A DNA stretch of 64,000 nucleotides from Ascidia mentula (Eukaryota; Chordata; Ascidiacea; Phlebobranchia; Ascidiidae): the NCBI GenBank assembly GCA_947561715.1, contig OX387197.1, forward strand, positions 19,762,266 to 19,826,265. The letters are read 5' to 3'. A program made the translations under genes and the position numbers. Shown here piece after piece: positions 52,627 to 64,000 of this stretch. Under the pieces are notes generated by a model that did no database searches, was not told the DNA's origin, and saw only the letters and a list, made by a program, of their open reading frames with translations. Position 1 is the first letter of the stretch. Each line of letters starts with the position of its first letter.

Positions 52627-55600
52627 GTAAGAACTCAACACTTTTATGCATTGTTTATTGCATGCACTGAAACATCCCAATGTCTTGTTTTATAGCCTAA
52701 AATTATTTTACAGTGACTAGCTGCGACTTGTCATGCACCAACGGCCATTGCATTGCATTCACGTTCACGAGATCGGAGTGCGTTTGCAATCAGGGTTATG
52801 AACTTAACCCAGCCCAAAACACTGTTTGTGTTGACGTGGACGAGTGCCAACAATCTTCTGCTCCCTGTCCGGCTAATTCTACATGTTCCAATTCTGACGG
52901 TGCCTTCATATGTCGCTGTCCAAGCGGGTTTCGTTTTAATGGCGACGAGTGCGTTGGTTAGTATAATGCTTGTAAAGTATTGGGACACCTAATGTTTGTA
53001 TCGTACAGTGTACCATTTAATATAGACAATCACTTTCACTTTCTTGTTTCAGGTTACGATATTTGCGACCGGGAACCTTGTGAAAACGGCGGTTCGTGCG
53101 TTCCTGTCGGTGAAACGTACACGTGCACTTGTCAGATGTACTACCTTGGTTCAAGATGCGAGTATTACACCAGCCCTTGTTTAAATGCTCCTTGTCAGAA
53201 CGGTGGTTCGTGTATTGATGTTCAGGGAGGCTATCAATGCATGTGCCCCAGCAACTATAAAGGTGATCGGCGAAATGGTTTTCCCAGGTTTACGTTTGAA
53301 CCATAGAAATGAAAAAAATAATATTTCTTGTCAGACTTTATGTAAATCATAGAGTGTTCAATATTCCGCCATTACTTTGAATAGTCTTGCGTTATTGAAC
53401 TTTATGTACTTATCTTTATTTACCTGCTGTAAAGGCAGTCAAGTAACAACTACAACTATGGGTTTATTTTGTACATAGGCAACAAAAGTTAAAAAATTGA
53501 TCACAACGATTAAATGACTTACACCACGAACATGTATATAACCCAGGTATGAACTGTCACATGGATGTAGACGAGTGCAATACCAGCATATTCGAATGTG
53601 ACCCAAACTCTTCTTGTGAAAACACAGTTGGAAGCTACGAATGCATTTGCAAACAGGGATATAGGTTTGGACAATGTGCCTTATCAAACACTATTTATTA
53701 TCGATCTGAAAATTTCGGTATTATTTTCATTCGTTTTTGTAGGGGTGACGGAAGGGAAAAGTGTTATTTCATAAGATTGCTGCCATATGGTGAAAGTGAA
53801 CATGACTCGTTGCTGCCTGTGTGGGATGACGTCGCTTCACCCACCATTAGGTAAATTTGGTGGAAAAATAATCTATTACGTCTTTGTACTTAACATCAAC
53901 GCGGTGTCGGCTAAATGGCGTAAAGTTATTTTGTTGTCTTATTTGCCAATTAATCATGCAAAACGCTTTACATGATAATAAATTTTTCCTCACAAGCATT
54001 TTGTTGTACATTTTTATCATTTTTAACTTTCAATTTCTAAAAAGTGGCAAAATAACTTCTGCAATATTGTTCAAGGGCGTCATTTGCTGTTCCATTTGAG
54101 TTTAAAACGTTTCGAGACATGCACGTGACATCTAACGGTCTGATATCGCTGGGTGCCGACTCCTGGTTTGTACGTTATCTTTACCGTCCTCCGTATTATG
54201 GGTTTACCCACTACGAAGTCGCACTGATTGCACCTTTCTGGGACGACTTCCACCCAAGCTTCAGTAACTATGGGCGCGTTTATTACCAGGTGAAACCAAT
54301 ACCTTATTTCGTTTCAAAACCTTAATTTCGTAAAGTGTTGTAGATTATGTGGGACATCTACAGCATGTCTACAAGTGTATACTTACTTTGTAGGTTTACG
54401 ACAAGGGTGCAGCGACATTGACAAACAAAAGCGAGACAGTTGTTAAAGAGATTGCACGCCGAATCAACAGTCGTTACGGCCGAGACGACTTCGAACCACT
54501 ATTTGTATTGAAGGCTACCTGGAGCGAAGTTGTGATGTTCTACGAATACTATAACAGAGATTATGTAATTTAATGAATATGTTAACAGCAGAAGTTTAAC
54601 GCTATTGACAACACCACATCGGAATCTATTTTTACAGCCCAGCACATTCCAAGCGATAATAGCAAGCGATGGGACGGACACCTACCTTATCTACAATTAT
54701 AAAGAAGACGCCATGTTGTGGGATACACGAAAGAGATACTACTGGGGAAATCGGGCGTTGATAGGGTACAGGTTTGCCTTTCGTCAAGAGTATATCGAGG
54801 TACAAGGAGATTACAGACCCGACAAACGAAGTCAAACCGAAGGTGACGTTTGAAATTGGGAGTATTTTTTGGTACAATTGCCTTGTATTTCTTTAAATTT
54901 AAAGAAATCGCACTTAATGCTTGCAAAGAAATATCAAAGAATGTAATTATTATGCAGTTTGCGGTTTTTATAAATTTCATAGAGAGCAAAATTTTCTCCC
55001 AGGCGGGGACCCTGGGCAATACTACTACCAAGTGGCGAGCGGAGTTACAAACGAACAGAAGGCAGCTGCTACAACCGGTTGCTTGAAGTGGGTGCTACGT
55101 GAACTCAATGATCCATGGGTACCTAATTTTGAGCCATGCCCGTGCAACAGTCTTCAAGCACGAATCGATCGCAGTTTTACGTGGTCGGTTGATTTGGAGC
55201 TTTATTGGAATGAGTTGTACGATCGGTATTGGCCGGGATATTACCGCACGGCCAGCATTGATGAGTGGTCTTACGAAGAAGGTAAGTTAAATTTTTAACA
55301 CTTTTTGTGGAATGTAATTGTCAATTTAAGCATTAGACGTAATTCGAAATATTTTTTTTATTGCGTACTCTATGTGTGCTGTAGGTTTTGTGTTAATGCT
55401 GTTATGTACTGTAACACTGCGGTTTTTGATTACTGAAGTTGGTTTATACAACTGTTACCAACCTCGTTTGAACACTGGACCGAGATGTTGCTACGCACCT
55501 CGAACACAACGGTTTTCGTGGTTCTGGGGATGGTGGAGTCAGGCTCCTCTAATATCGGGTCCATTTTCAAGTCGATATGAACGGAGTCAAATTCCTATTT

Positions 55601-58600
55601 TTGAGAGAAATCCTTGGTGGTCTTGGGTCTCTGTTAGAGAAAAAGACTTGTTTGACGAGCAATACAATCGCTCAATGGGTGGGTATACTTAATTGTATTA
55701 ACGGTTGTAATTTAAATGAAGTACACCATCCAGCTGAGCAAAGACTGAAACTGGAAATGAACAGTTTACAACTTTGCAAGAATCTTTCAATAAAGAACAA
55801 AACTTTTTATTACAGCAAACGATCTGATTCCACGACGACAGTGTTGTGTTGAAAGTGAAGACGAACTTTTGTGCGCTTTGTATCGAATTTTAAGACCCGC
55901 GGCCTCATGTACTGGTTACATTCCAAGGTTTTTTTGTAAGTGAATATTTGGACATCCTAAAATAATGTTTGCAATCGACGCGATTCATTTCTTTATCGTT
56001 AGCTTTCTTCTGGGGCGATCCTCACATCACAACAAACGACGGGGTTACGTACAGTTTTAACGGATTGGGAGAATATCATATGTTGTACGCTCCCGGTGTT
56101 TTCTCCCTGCAAGCTCGCACCAAGAAGGCCAAAAAAGAAGACATGACTGAATCGGACGCTACTGTGTTTACCGCTTTCGCTGCTAAAGATTTAACATCGA
56201 ATACGTCGGGAACTGTGCGACAACCAACACAATTATTTGTTTTAGCCAAACTTGATTAATATTCTGCTTTGCAGGCTCAATTCGAGGTTGATTTTGACAA
56301 TCCAAGCGGAGATGGAGTTGTTGTAAAAATAGATGGAAAAGTTGTGCAGAATATTTCTGAAAGTAAGTATTTTAAACGGTGTTTTCTTGGGAGACAAATC
56401 GGCGACATTGGCACATAATGTTGGCAACAAGTTTTATTTTTGTTAGCGAACACAGACTTTAGCGAAGTAAGTTTAACCGCAGCAAACGGAACATACACTG
56501 CAACATTTCCTTCATCACCTTCACTGACAGTGACAGCAAACAATTTTCTTCTGACATTGCAATTTACTGGCAACCCAACCACGATGCAGAATTACTCGAA
56601 AGGACTCATGGGTAACTAAATACACAACATCTACCATTTGTTTTCAAACTCATTTGCTTGTTTTTACAGGTTACTGGGATGGGACAAAAGAGAACGACTT
56701 TAAAATGAGAAACGGTACCATTTTGAGTTGGGAGTCGCTACAACCGACAAACTATTTGGAAATTCTCAACGGAACTTTAAGAGAAAGCATCATTTATCCT
56801 TTTGGCCAATCATGTATTTCAATACTCTTCATAACCAAGCATAACTTGATTGGGAAATTTTCCATCTAGGGAAGCTGTTGAATGAGGAGGAAAGTTACTT
56901 TAACTACACCGGTGAAACTGGCGACACATTCCAAGATCACAATCCCACATCAGCATCCGAACCTCCGTTCCTCGAAGATCTTGTGGCCGAACAACGAGGA
57001 TCACCTCACTTTGAGGGGATTCGGGCGAACTGTACAACCAACAATGTACTTTCTACTACTTGTCTCTACGACGTGTTGACGACAAACCGAAGTGAAATCG
57101 GAGAAAACACCAAAGCAGAATCCGAGAGCAGCGCAGAAATTTCCGAAACAAATGGTTTGTCTTTCTGTTTATAAATTCAAAAGGGTGACGAAATGTCATT
57201 TTTTTGATGCCTTTACACAAACTGCCTTTTTCGACAGCCAATGCACCTCCTGTCATAACAATACCTTCTTCATCGAGTATTGCTGTAATGAACACCACAT
57301 ATACTCTAATGGCACAGGTTAACGAGACGGTCACTTTTACAATTGAAGCGTCCGATGCTGACGGACATAATGTGACCTACAGTCTTGAAGACAAAGATTC
57401 CATCGAAGGGATAGTTGTTCACATAAGTACAAATAAACGTTTCTAAAAGGTTGAACATTGATCAACAATTTAACTTTTAGTCACTGGGGTTGTGACGTGG
57501 ACTCCAACAAATGATCATGTTATCACGAACACCACAAACATGACACTGACAGTGATCGCAACTGATGAACTTGGAGGTGAATCAGTCATGAGAATCAATG
57601 TCAAACTCTGCCTCTGTTTACACAATGGAACTTGTGTCTTCGACATTCCGGTATTGGGAAACGAAAACTATCAGGTGCGAATACATATATGAAATGCAAC
57701 AAAAATTTTTGTCCACTGTTACTTATAGTGTTACTTATAGGCCTTTTACTAAACGTTGAAACTTCTGCTTTCACCAAGTTTAAAAAATGCATCATGTATT
57801 TTTTATGTCCGTTTTGTAAAATTTTGCACTGATAATCGATGTATTTTTTTGTTGGAGAAAGATTGTCGATTGTAACTGCACTGAGGCCTACACTAGTCCT
57901 GATTGTTCTGAAGATAGAAACGGTTGCCTTTTATCAGCGTGTTTCTCTAATGTTACATGCACAGATGTCCCAGCTCCAGGAGCTGGTGAGACATGCGGGG
58001 ATTGTCCTGAAGGAACAACAGGTAGGTTTTGTAATTGTTAAAAAAGAATACAAAATACACATGCCTCACTTCGTTGCAAAGTACACAAATCTCTTGGGAT
58101 ACTTTGTTAAATTCTGCAATTACACAATGATGTGCGCAGGTCAGTTCAAGTTTTCCGTTGTCACAAAACCATCTTCTTTAAATATTATAACGTTGAAAAC
58201 CCCATCCACGATAATAATTAAGTCTGTACCAATTCACAATTCGGCACATTGCATTCACTGAATTTTGGTGCTTTGTTTTTTTCGCGAGCAATGACAACTC
58301 CATTAATTAGGTGACGGACGAAATTGTACCAACGTCGACATGTGTGCTTCAAGTCCTTGCGGACATGTTTGCGAACCACTCTACAACAACTATACTTGCT
58401 CCTGCAATGAAGGATACGTCTTGGTTAACGCAACTAGCTGCACAGATGTGGACGAATGTAGTATGGGCAATCCGTGCGGCGACTTTCCACACACCCAGTG
58501 CTTGAATATGGAGGGAAATTTCAGGTCGTTCATTTTACTGTTGAAAAACTTTAGTAAGCTTAGTTGTCTGCTGTTTTGCTTAACCCCAAAAAATAAGCAC

Positions 58601-61600
58601 ACGTTAAGACACGAAACGTTCGTCTTTTTAGAGCGAAACTTAATTTAAAGTTGTTTTACAGCTGCGTATGCAAACCTGGTTTTAAAGAATTACATGGAAA
58701 TTGCATAGACATCGATGAATGCATGGAAAACCGTGATAATTGTTCCAATGAAACAACATCCTGTCAAAATGTCCCTGGAGCGTATATTTGTGCCTGTCTC
58801 CAAAATTTCGCAAAGTTGGTGTCAAACTTACAACTTTTTTGTAACTTCAACACTCATGCTTAGAAATGATATTTAGAAATAATACTGCATCAGGCTTCGA
58901 GTCAACGTGTGTAGATTTAAACGAATGTAAAGAAGGCTTGGACAGCTGTAACAATCAGACTGAAGAATGTGTCAATGAAACGCCATTGTTCAGCTGTATA
59001 TGCAAGTAAGAGTGTCCCCATTCTTATTATATATAAGTTATTTACTAACTTTTTCAAAAATACGAGGTGACAAAAACAAATCCTAATAACTTCTGGTTTC
59101 GCCCTGCGAATAAATCAAATTTGTTTGTAAAACAGAACTGGCTTCACTAATGTGTCGGGAACATGTGTTGATGTAAAGGAATGTTCAAACACTGCTGTTA
59201 ACAATTGTGACAACAAAACCTCAGTGTGTGCAGAAAAAGAAGGTGGCTATAGCTGCACCTGCTTTCCTGGATACAAGAATGGAGTAGACGACAAAGTAAC
59301 AGATAAGGATTCAAGATTGTAATAAATAGAAATAAATACAATTGCACAAAACGGGTTTTTAAATATATTTCTAAAGTTTTGTTTAAATTTAGAGCTGCAT
59401 AGATATTGACGAATGCAAAGACAAAGCTGTGTGTCCAACCGGGTCAAATTGTCTCAATTTAAATGGGTCTTTCGAATGTCAGTGTCCAACAGAATTGGAA
59501 TGTCCATGTATGTCTACTTTGTAAAGTTCTACTGAACATTGTGCGCAATGCCATGAGATTTTGATTGACCTTTCGCCTTAATTCCAATTTGTTATATATT
59601 CTGCAAAAGTATGTGCTTATAATCATTAGGAAAATGCAGACAATTACACATATAACTGGTAAGATAATGACAACAGAGCAATGGTCGTGCAAACATTAAA
59701 AAAATGAGACGAATTATGACTTCAAGCCTATGCTTTATTAAAAAGTGCGTGTTAATCACATCGCATAAATGTTTGTAGTATACACCATGCTAACACCGGT
59801 GGTAATTTTACAACTTTCGGTCGACTCCGTTACGTTTATTGTGGACAGCAATGCTAAGTACGAGGAGTATGAGGTAAATACCTAATCACTTACTTGAAAC
59901 ATATTATACAACTTAACACTCTACATGCTTAGGTAAAAGCAGTTGATTTAGGAGGAGACGCCGTCTTCAATAGAACCACTGGTACTTTTGCCAGTATTAC
60001 AGGTTTAAATCCTAATACGAAGTACTTTCTGAGCACTAGAGTTAGAAAATTCAAAAACTTCATCTACATTCTTAAACAATCCAATTTTAGTGACCCGGTT
60101 TCAATAACCACAGGTAAGGGGATTAGATACTCTTCTGTGTACTTCCGAAGGTTTGTCGCAAAACTGTTAATGTACAAAGTATTGGCGTGGAGCTAATTAT
60201 CAGTTACAAAATTTTTTTGGGGTAAATGTATGGCGAAAGTTTTCAAATATTTTTATTGATTTTAGACCCTGCTGACGTTGGACTTGCAGTAACTTTAGTC
60301 ACGGAAGGATACAACGAGAATCTGGTGAACATTTCTTCATCGGCCTCTTTGCAATTGCGTAATAAATACGAAGATAAACTCCAAACAGACATAACAGCAA
60401 TATCTGGGAACGTTGCGTTACGTTTTTATAAAGTGGTGTTTATCGCTTTTAGGTAAAACATTTAGGAGTTGTGATTTAATTTGTTTTGTCATGTCAATTT
60501 TAAATCAAGACGAACGAATTTACTTTAATTTGTTTAAATAACTTTCATTTTTTTGCTATTTGTACGGAAGGGTGCATTTTGTCAATTTGCAGGAGCGGAA
60601 GTGTGATTGGTTCGGCAGTTGGATCGCTTGGTACTAAAAATGCGACACATGGACAAATCACCTTGAACGGGTCCGCCCTCGACTCTGCGCTATTCACCAA
60701 CCTTCGCAAACGTAAGTGAACGGAAACATGAAGTTTAGTAAATAAATATACGATGATTATAAAAACATTTACCTTAACTTGTTCCTCAGTTGAAATTCCC
60801 AGAAGCCCAATTGACCTGTCAGTAACACACGTAAACACAAGTTCTATTGTGTTTGCGTTTAATACGGTGAACAATGTCGTACAATACGAAACCAAACGTG
60901 AGTATTGTTTGAATTGTCACACAAAGATTCCAGTGACCACTTTTCAAATGTTTTATTGATTTAAGTATATGTTAAGCTTACCCAACGATAATTTTAGGAT
61001 TTATTCAGGGTGCGCCAAAGCGTCAACACATAACTTATCAATAAAAAATATGTTTTGTAATTTAAAGTTTCAAATGTACTAAAGTTTATGGTGGCAACGT
61101 CACCAAAGTTATTTTTATCACAGTAAGATGTCCTGGAGTAACATTTGAAAAGATCTTATCCTCCCCACCAGTTACTTTCAGCGGAATAAAACCCAACGAA
61201 ATTTGTTCTGGTCAAGTACGATTTTTGGCAAACGTTAATCGAAGTGCAGTGGTTTACTCTTCCTTCAGTGACCCGGTCGTCATTTCGACATGTATGAAGT
61301 TAAATTTGTCTTGCAATTAACTCTATGAGCTGGATATATGTATCTTTTGACGACTTACTTGCGTCGAATTTTGCATTTGATCATATCATTTACAGCTCCT
61401 GCCATTCTGCAACTCAACATAACAAACATCACCGAAAATTCCCTCGTCATTTCCTTCACAACTGTATCACGCGCTACTAGCTACCACGTGACTGCAAAGA
61501 TGATTGCTTCAGTCTATCTTCTGCCTTCGATGTCAACAGATGGTATGTTTAACGTTACTATACCGGAACTTAAGCAGGCCACAACCTACATCTTTACGGT

Positions 61601-62235
61601 CACGGTTGTTACCGACGATGCATTGGGAAGGCAAAGAAACGGAACTGCACAAATAACTGCAACTACCCCAGGCAAGTAGCCGCCTTTAATGTTACGCTTT
61701 TGATCCGACGACTAACATTTTTAAACATGTATGTTACCTTGCAGTGATTGAAGATTTTACATTAAAGTAGTTTTACATTGTGTATAGCTATGAGTATGTA
61801 TGTTTTAAGGTTTTTGCGACCTCAATCCGAATCACTGTCAAAATGGGGCAAAATGCAATCACACAGTTCCAGAAAATCCCACCTGCCTGTAAGTAATTTC
61901 CTAAATCACCTAACATACAACTGATCTGAACAGTTACCGTTCATAAAATACTAGTATTATGCTTTATTTTATTGCAATGTTTTTGTATTTGTAGATGTAC
62001 ATCCGGTTACCAAGGCAGTCGCTGTGAAAATGAGGGTAAGCATAGTTAAAAGTCCGCCTACTTGTGCTTATTTTGCTCCGTGGTAACAATACTGTATTCC
62101 TATATTCCAGTGGGATCCAACAATGCATGGAAGATAGCAGTGGGAGTTGTCTGTGGTGTTCTGCTTTTAGCTTCAATTGCATTTTTGGTAGTTTGGCACA
62201 AAAAGAAAAAGGTCGGACATTACAGTGGAATTTAA
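51821..62235 (+). CDS. Gene 2: mucin-4-like membrane protein (paralogue without the module array)
   Basis: 36 exons join in frame to 5,826 nt, 1,941 residues. Order: signal peptide, short linker, FN3-like, four to five EGFs, NIDO, AMOP, Cys-rich block, VWD (WGDPH), glycosylated segment, cadherin-like, EGF array, FN3-like, SEA, two FN3, EGF, transmembrane helix, tail. Exon by exon it is collinear with gene 1 from 30278 onwards and shares the splice phases. It lacks the six unknown modules and the 123-bp EGF expansion. Known relatives (MUC4, SUSD2) are epithelial surface proteins with a proteolysed ectodomain; the precise role here is unknown. One GC donor is predicted at 61672. Splice sites were read by eye; frame consistency across all 36 exons supports the model. 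Confidence 0.88.
52714..55935 (+). CDS. Gene 2: EGF, NIDO and AMOP block
   Basis: EGF exons 52714-52956, 53053-53262 and 53547-53664; NIDO exons 53743-53850, 54076-54289, 54394-54564 and 54638-54842; AMOP and Cys-rich exons 55003-55281, 55439-55678 and 55816-55935. Motifs: DVDECQQSSAPCPANSTC, LLPYGESEHD, MHVTSNGLISLG, APFWDDFHP, GCLKW, CPCNSLQA, PRCCY and RRQCCVE. The 78-nt intron 53665-53742 is open and a multiple of three. Confidence 0.88.
56003..57154 (+). CDS. Gene 2: VWD domain with GDPH and following segment
   Basis: Exons 56003-56214, 56275-56362, 56447-56611, 56670-56813 and 56870-57154. GDPH is at 56014-56025. Many N-x-S/T sites. The first and last exons are almost identical in DNA to gene 1, while the middle ones are clearly diverged. 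Confidence 0.87.
57238..59507 (+). CDS. Gene 2: cadherin-like segment and EGF array
   Basis: Exons 57238-57426 and 57481-57674 (cadherin-like, SDADGHNV and LTVIATDELGGE), then EGF exons 57862-58021, 58311-58524, 58662-58814, 58877-59005, 59136-59283 and 59393-59507. Exon 58877 starts after ATTTAG; a nearer AG at 58910 would break the frame. Ca-binding signatures DVDEC, DIDEC, DLNEC and DIDEC recur. Confidence 0.82.
59779..60711 (+). CDS. Gene 2: FN3-like and SEA domain
   Basis: Exons 59779-59873 and 59933-60113 (FN3-like, ITGLNPNTKYFLSTRV), 60266-60452 and 60593-60711 (SEA). The SEA cleavage-type motif SGSVIGSAVGS begins at the exon start 60593. Same exon layout as gene 1 45203-46124. Confidence 0.8.
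60790..62235 (+). CDS. Gene 2: two FN3, EGF, transmembrane helix and tail
   Basis: Exons 60790-60897, 61124-61291, 61396-61671, 61810-61888, 61996-62036 and 62111-62235. The last encodes AWKIAVGVVCGVLLLASIAF followed by WHKKKK and a tail ending HYSGI. Gene 1 has an additional EGF exon (47353-47484) missing here. Exon 61396-61671 ends before GGCAAGT, a GC donor. Confidence 0.87.
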
Positions 62236-62428
62236 AACAAAGTTTCTGGGTTGCTGTAATCAATACCATTTATCATAGCGTTAGCGAAAACTGTATTAGT
62301 TCCATATGTTAGTATATATATTTATTCACATGTTTCATAAAAAAATGTTTTCATCTGGGACATTATTGCACCTTCGCATTTGCATGGACTTTGACTGTTT
62401 TTGCTCAAAAGTTCGTCTGTTGTAAAAA

Positions 62429-62434
62429 AATAAA
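62429..62434 (+). terminator. Gene 2 poly(A) signal
   Basis: AATAAA about 194 bp after the gene 2 stop codon, followed by a TGTATGTGTAATGT stretch of the GU-rich type expected downstream of a cleavage site. Confidence 0.6.
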
Positions 62435-62851
62435 CAGACATTCTGTATGTGTAATGTATTTGTCTAAGCCAAAAAACACACGCAACCCACGCCTTTGCAA
62501 CAGTCAAGGGGTATTCTGCGTTCACTTGACGCCACTTTTAAGATGCTGCAATTAAAAAAGAGGATATCCAGAAAAGTAATTTGAGTTTGCAATACAGATT
62601 TAATAAAGATTGGATTGCAAGTTTATATATAAACTTGAACTGTGCACGCGATAAAGTCATAGCAACCATACAAGGGATTCGCGTCCAAAAAGGACTTGTT
62701 TGCAAAGGAAAGGCGCCTTTTGTTGAAGATGACGATTTGTTTCAAATACAGGTTACGTTACCACAAATGTCAGAGTGGAAAAATATTGAATCATAAATGC
62801 TTTCAACACATGAACAACCTGTCCCAAAAACGGTTTTATTATTACAAAACC

Positions 62852-62944
62852 AAATAAGACCAATAAGGTCGAAACAGCGGCTATCTGTCTGCAGCTCTCA
62901 AATAAGACCAATAAGGTCGAAACAGCGGCTATCTGTCTGCAGCT
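62852..62944. repeat. Tandem pair of 48-bp units, relic of the 31672-31834 hairpin family
   Basis: AAATAAGACCAATAAGGTCG through GTCTGCAGCTCTC occurs twice head to tail. Its complement begins GAGCTGCAGACAG and includes CTGTTTCGACCT, matching one arm of the hairpin insertion at 31675-31805. Confidence 0.75.
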
Positions 62945-63169
62945 CACATTAATAAAAATCCGTTTGTTGCACTTGTTGTGCTTTTGTCTGATGAAAAGCT
63001 ACTAAAACAGTTTTACAATGTTTTCCATTCCTGCGCATTAGCCTCGCTGACAGCTCTCGCACGACTGAAGCGAGGCGTAATAATATTTGGCGTCACGCAA
63101 CAATAATCTCGCTTTCACAAGATTGAACAAAAAGAGATGAACAAAAGACAAGTCGGGTCTTGCTCGAAA

Positions 63170-63319
63170 TCGTGCCATGCCGCCGAAGTTCCCTAATTGT
63201 TCCCAATATTTTCCTACCTTTTGTAATTTTCAACTTTTCAAAAGTAGCAACCCTTTCAGAGCAAATTTCTACAATCGCGCCATACCGCCGAAGTTCCCTA
63301 ATTGTTCCCAATATTTGTT
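63170..63319. repeat. Duplicated 42-bp block, 108 bp apart
   Basis: GCCGAAGTTCCCTAATTGTT with flanks occurs at about 63170-63211 and 63278-63319 with a few differences. It appears to be a local duplication of non-coding DNA. Confidence 0.7.
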
Positions 63320-63799
63320 TTCAGTCACCGCATTCTCTGTGTTGTTTGAGGTGGAAAATTGCCTGATGGTGTTTTTCCAGCAGCCTTTATCATGTAAGTT
63401 CGTGTCAGAACATGTTCTTTTGTCTGATCCAAGCGGGTATTTTCCTGTTGAATCGAAAGGACTCGCAAATAAACGAAAGTTTCTTGGAACTGCGCAATTG
63501 TTTTCGAGTTTAACTAACGTAGAAAGCCTATCCCTCGCAACAAACTTGCAGCATTGCGGCCTGGTAGCTATGTGTGAATAATACCCAGGACTGGACTTGA
63601 TGCATTTATGAAATTTCGATGACAATCAGTCAAACGTAATATTATAAATAAATTGGTGGAGGAGGAAGTATTTTGAGCCGAAACAATAGGTGTACTTTAA
63701 CCTAAACTAACGTGTTATTACTTGTTCTACAGTTACTAACTGCATTGTGATTTTAAGTTTGAAATACAAAGTAGGAAGAAATTTTCCTGCAGAAGGAAA

Positions 63800-63863
63800 A
63801 TGGAAGCTTTGGAATTCGTTTTTGTGCTATTACTTTGCACTGGCCTCACGTCAGGACAAAATG
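63800..63863 (+). CDS. Gene 3: signal-peptide exon of a third paralogue (partial)
   Basis: ATG at 63800 encodes MEALEFVFVLLLCTGLTSGQ plus one residue, ending in phase 1 at a GTAAGC donor. Length, phase and the terminal SGQ match gene 2 exon 1 (LASGQ, phase 1). The tandem position and orientation indicate a third member of the cluster, cut by the window edge. A CTGCAG acceptor ends at 63792, only 7 nt before the ATG. Confidence 0.72.
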
Positions 63864-64000
63864 GTAAGCAAAATTACAAAAGGTAGGAAACCCTTTCTTT
63901 AATCATGAATAAATGTGGTTTCTGGCCTAATAAAAAAGCTTTATAGTCCCACCATGATATCATATTTACCAATCTGGCATCTATACGTGGTATATAACTT

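Larger units (their letters stand above)
62435..63799. other. Intergenic region between gene 2 and gene 3
   Basis: Holds two tandem 48-bp units (62852-62944) and a duplicated 42-bp block (about 63170-63211 and 63278-63319). The short ORFs on both strands overlap these repeats and are not supported as genes. Confidence 0.6.

Noticed and set aside
53549..53854. Continuous 101-codon ORF across the EGF-NIDO junction of gene 2
   Set aside because: It arises because a 78-nt intron is open; the spliced version preserves the EGF Cys spacing and matches gene 1.
1..64000. CRISPR arrays, bacterial operons, tRNA and rRNA genes
   Set aside because: Spliced multidomain genes and animal transposons show this is eukaryotic nuclear DNA; no tRNA cloverleaf or rRNA stretch was seen.

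Overview
This is a stretch of an animal nuclear genome: AT-rich, with many short exons (about 35 to 500 bp), GT-AG introns, extracellular multidomain proteins (EGF, FN3, NIDO, AMOP, VWD, SEA) and several classes of animal transposable element. The density of small introns and the mucin-4-like membrane protein family suggest an invertebrate deuterostome, most likely an ascidian of the Ciona type. That assignment is an inference, because no species-diagnostic gene is present.

Layout. (1) 512-3716, minus strand: part of a gene that runs off the left edge, made of two copies of a roughly 230-residue module that I do not recognise. (2) 3717-8638: divergent intergenic DNA with a palindromic MITE. 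(3) 8639-48145, plus strand: one very large gene (gene 1) that I could chain through 82 exons with every splice phase consistent (10,590 nt, 3,529 residues). Its order is signal peptide, six tandem copies of the unknown module, FN3, EGFs, NIDO, AMOP, a Cys-rich block, VWD with GDPH, a cadherin-like segment, about ten EGFs, FN3-like, SEA, two FN3, EGFs, a transmembrane helix and a short tail. (4) 51821-62235, plus strand: a tandem paralogue (gene 2), 36 exons, 1,941 residues, with the same architecture but without the module array. (5) 63800-63863: the signal-peptide exon of a third paralogue cut by the right edge.

Mobile DNA sits in the large introns and intergenic gaps. It comprises a decayed BEL/Pao LTR element (about 14990-19205), a Ty3/Gypsy integrase relic (about 11300-11735), a Gypsy gag relic (about 49790-50300), a very young Penelope-like insertion with 373-bp inverted arms and a 13-bp target duplication (26959-28098), an apparently intact 5.2-kb CACTG-ended DNA transposon with two intact genes (38605-43850), a hAT-like MITE, and three hairpin insertions each flanked by 11-13-bp direct repeats.

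How it fits together. Genes 1, 2 and 3 are a cluster of secreted or membrane-tethered mucin-4-like proteins. Gene 1 seems to have gained a tandem array of a symmetric phase 1-1 module between its signal-peptide exon and its FN3 exon. The opposite-strand neighbour is built from the same module. The module family and its fusion to a NIDO-AMOP-VWD-SEA protein are the most novel part of the window. Exon borders were read by eye; the frame arithmetic supports them, but no alignment or transcript was available.
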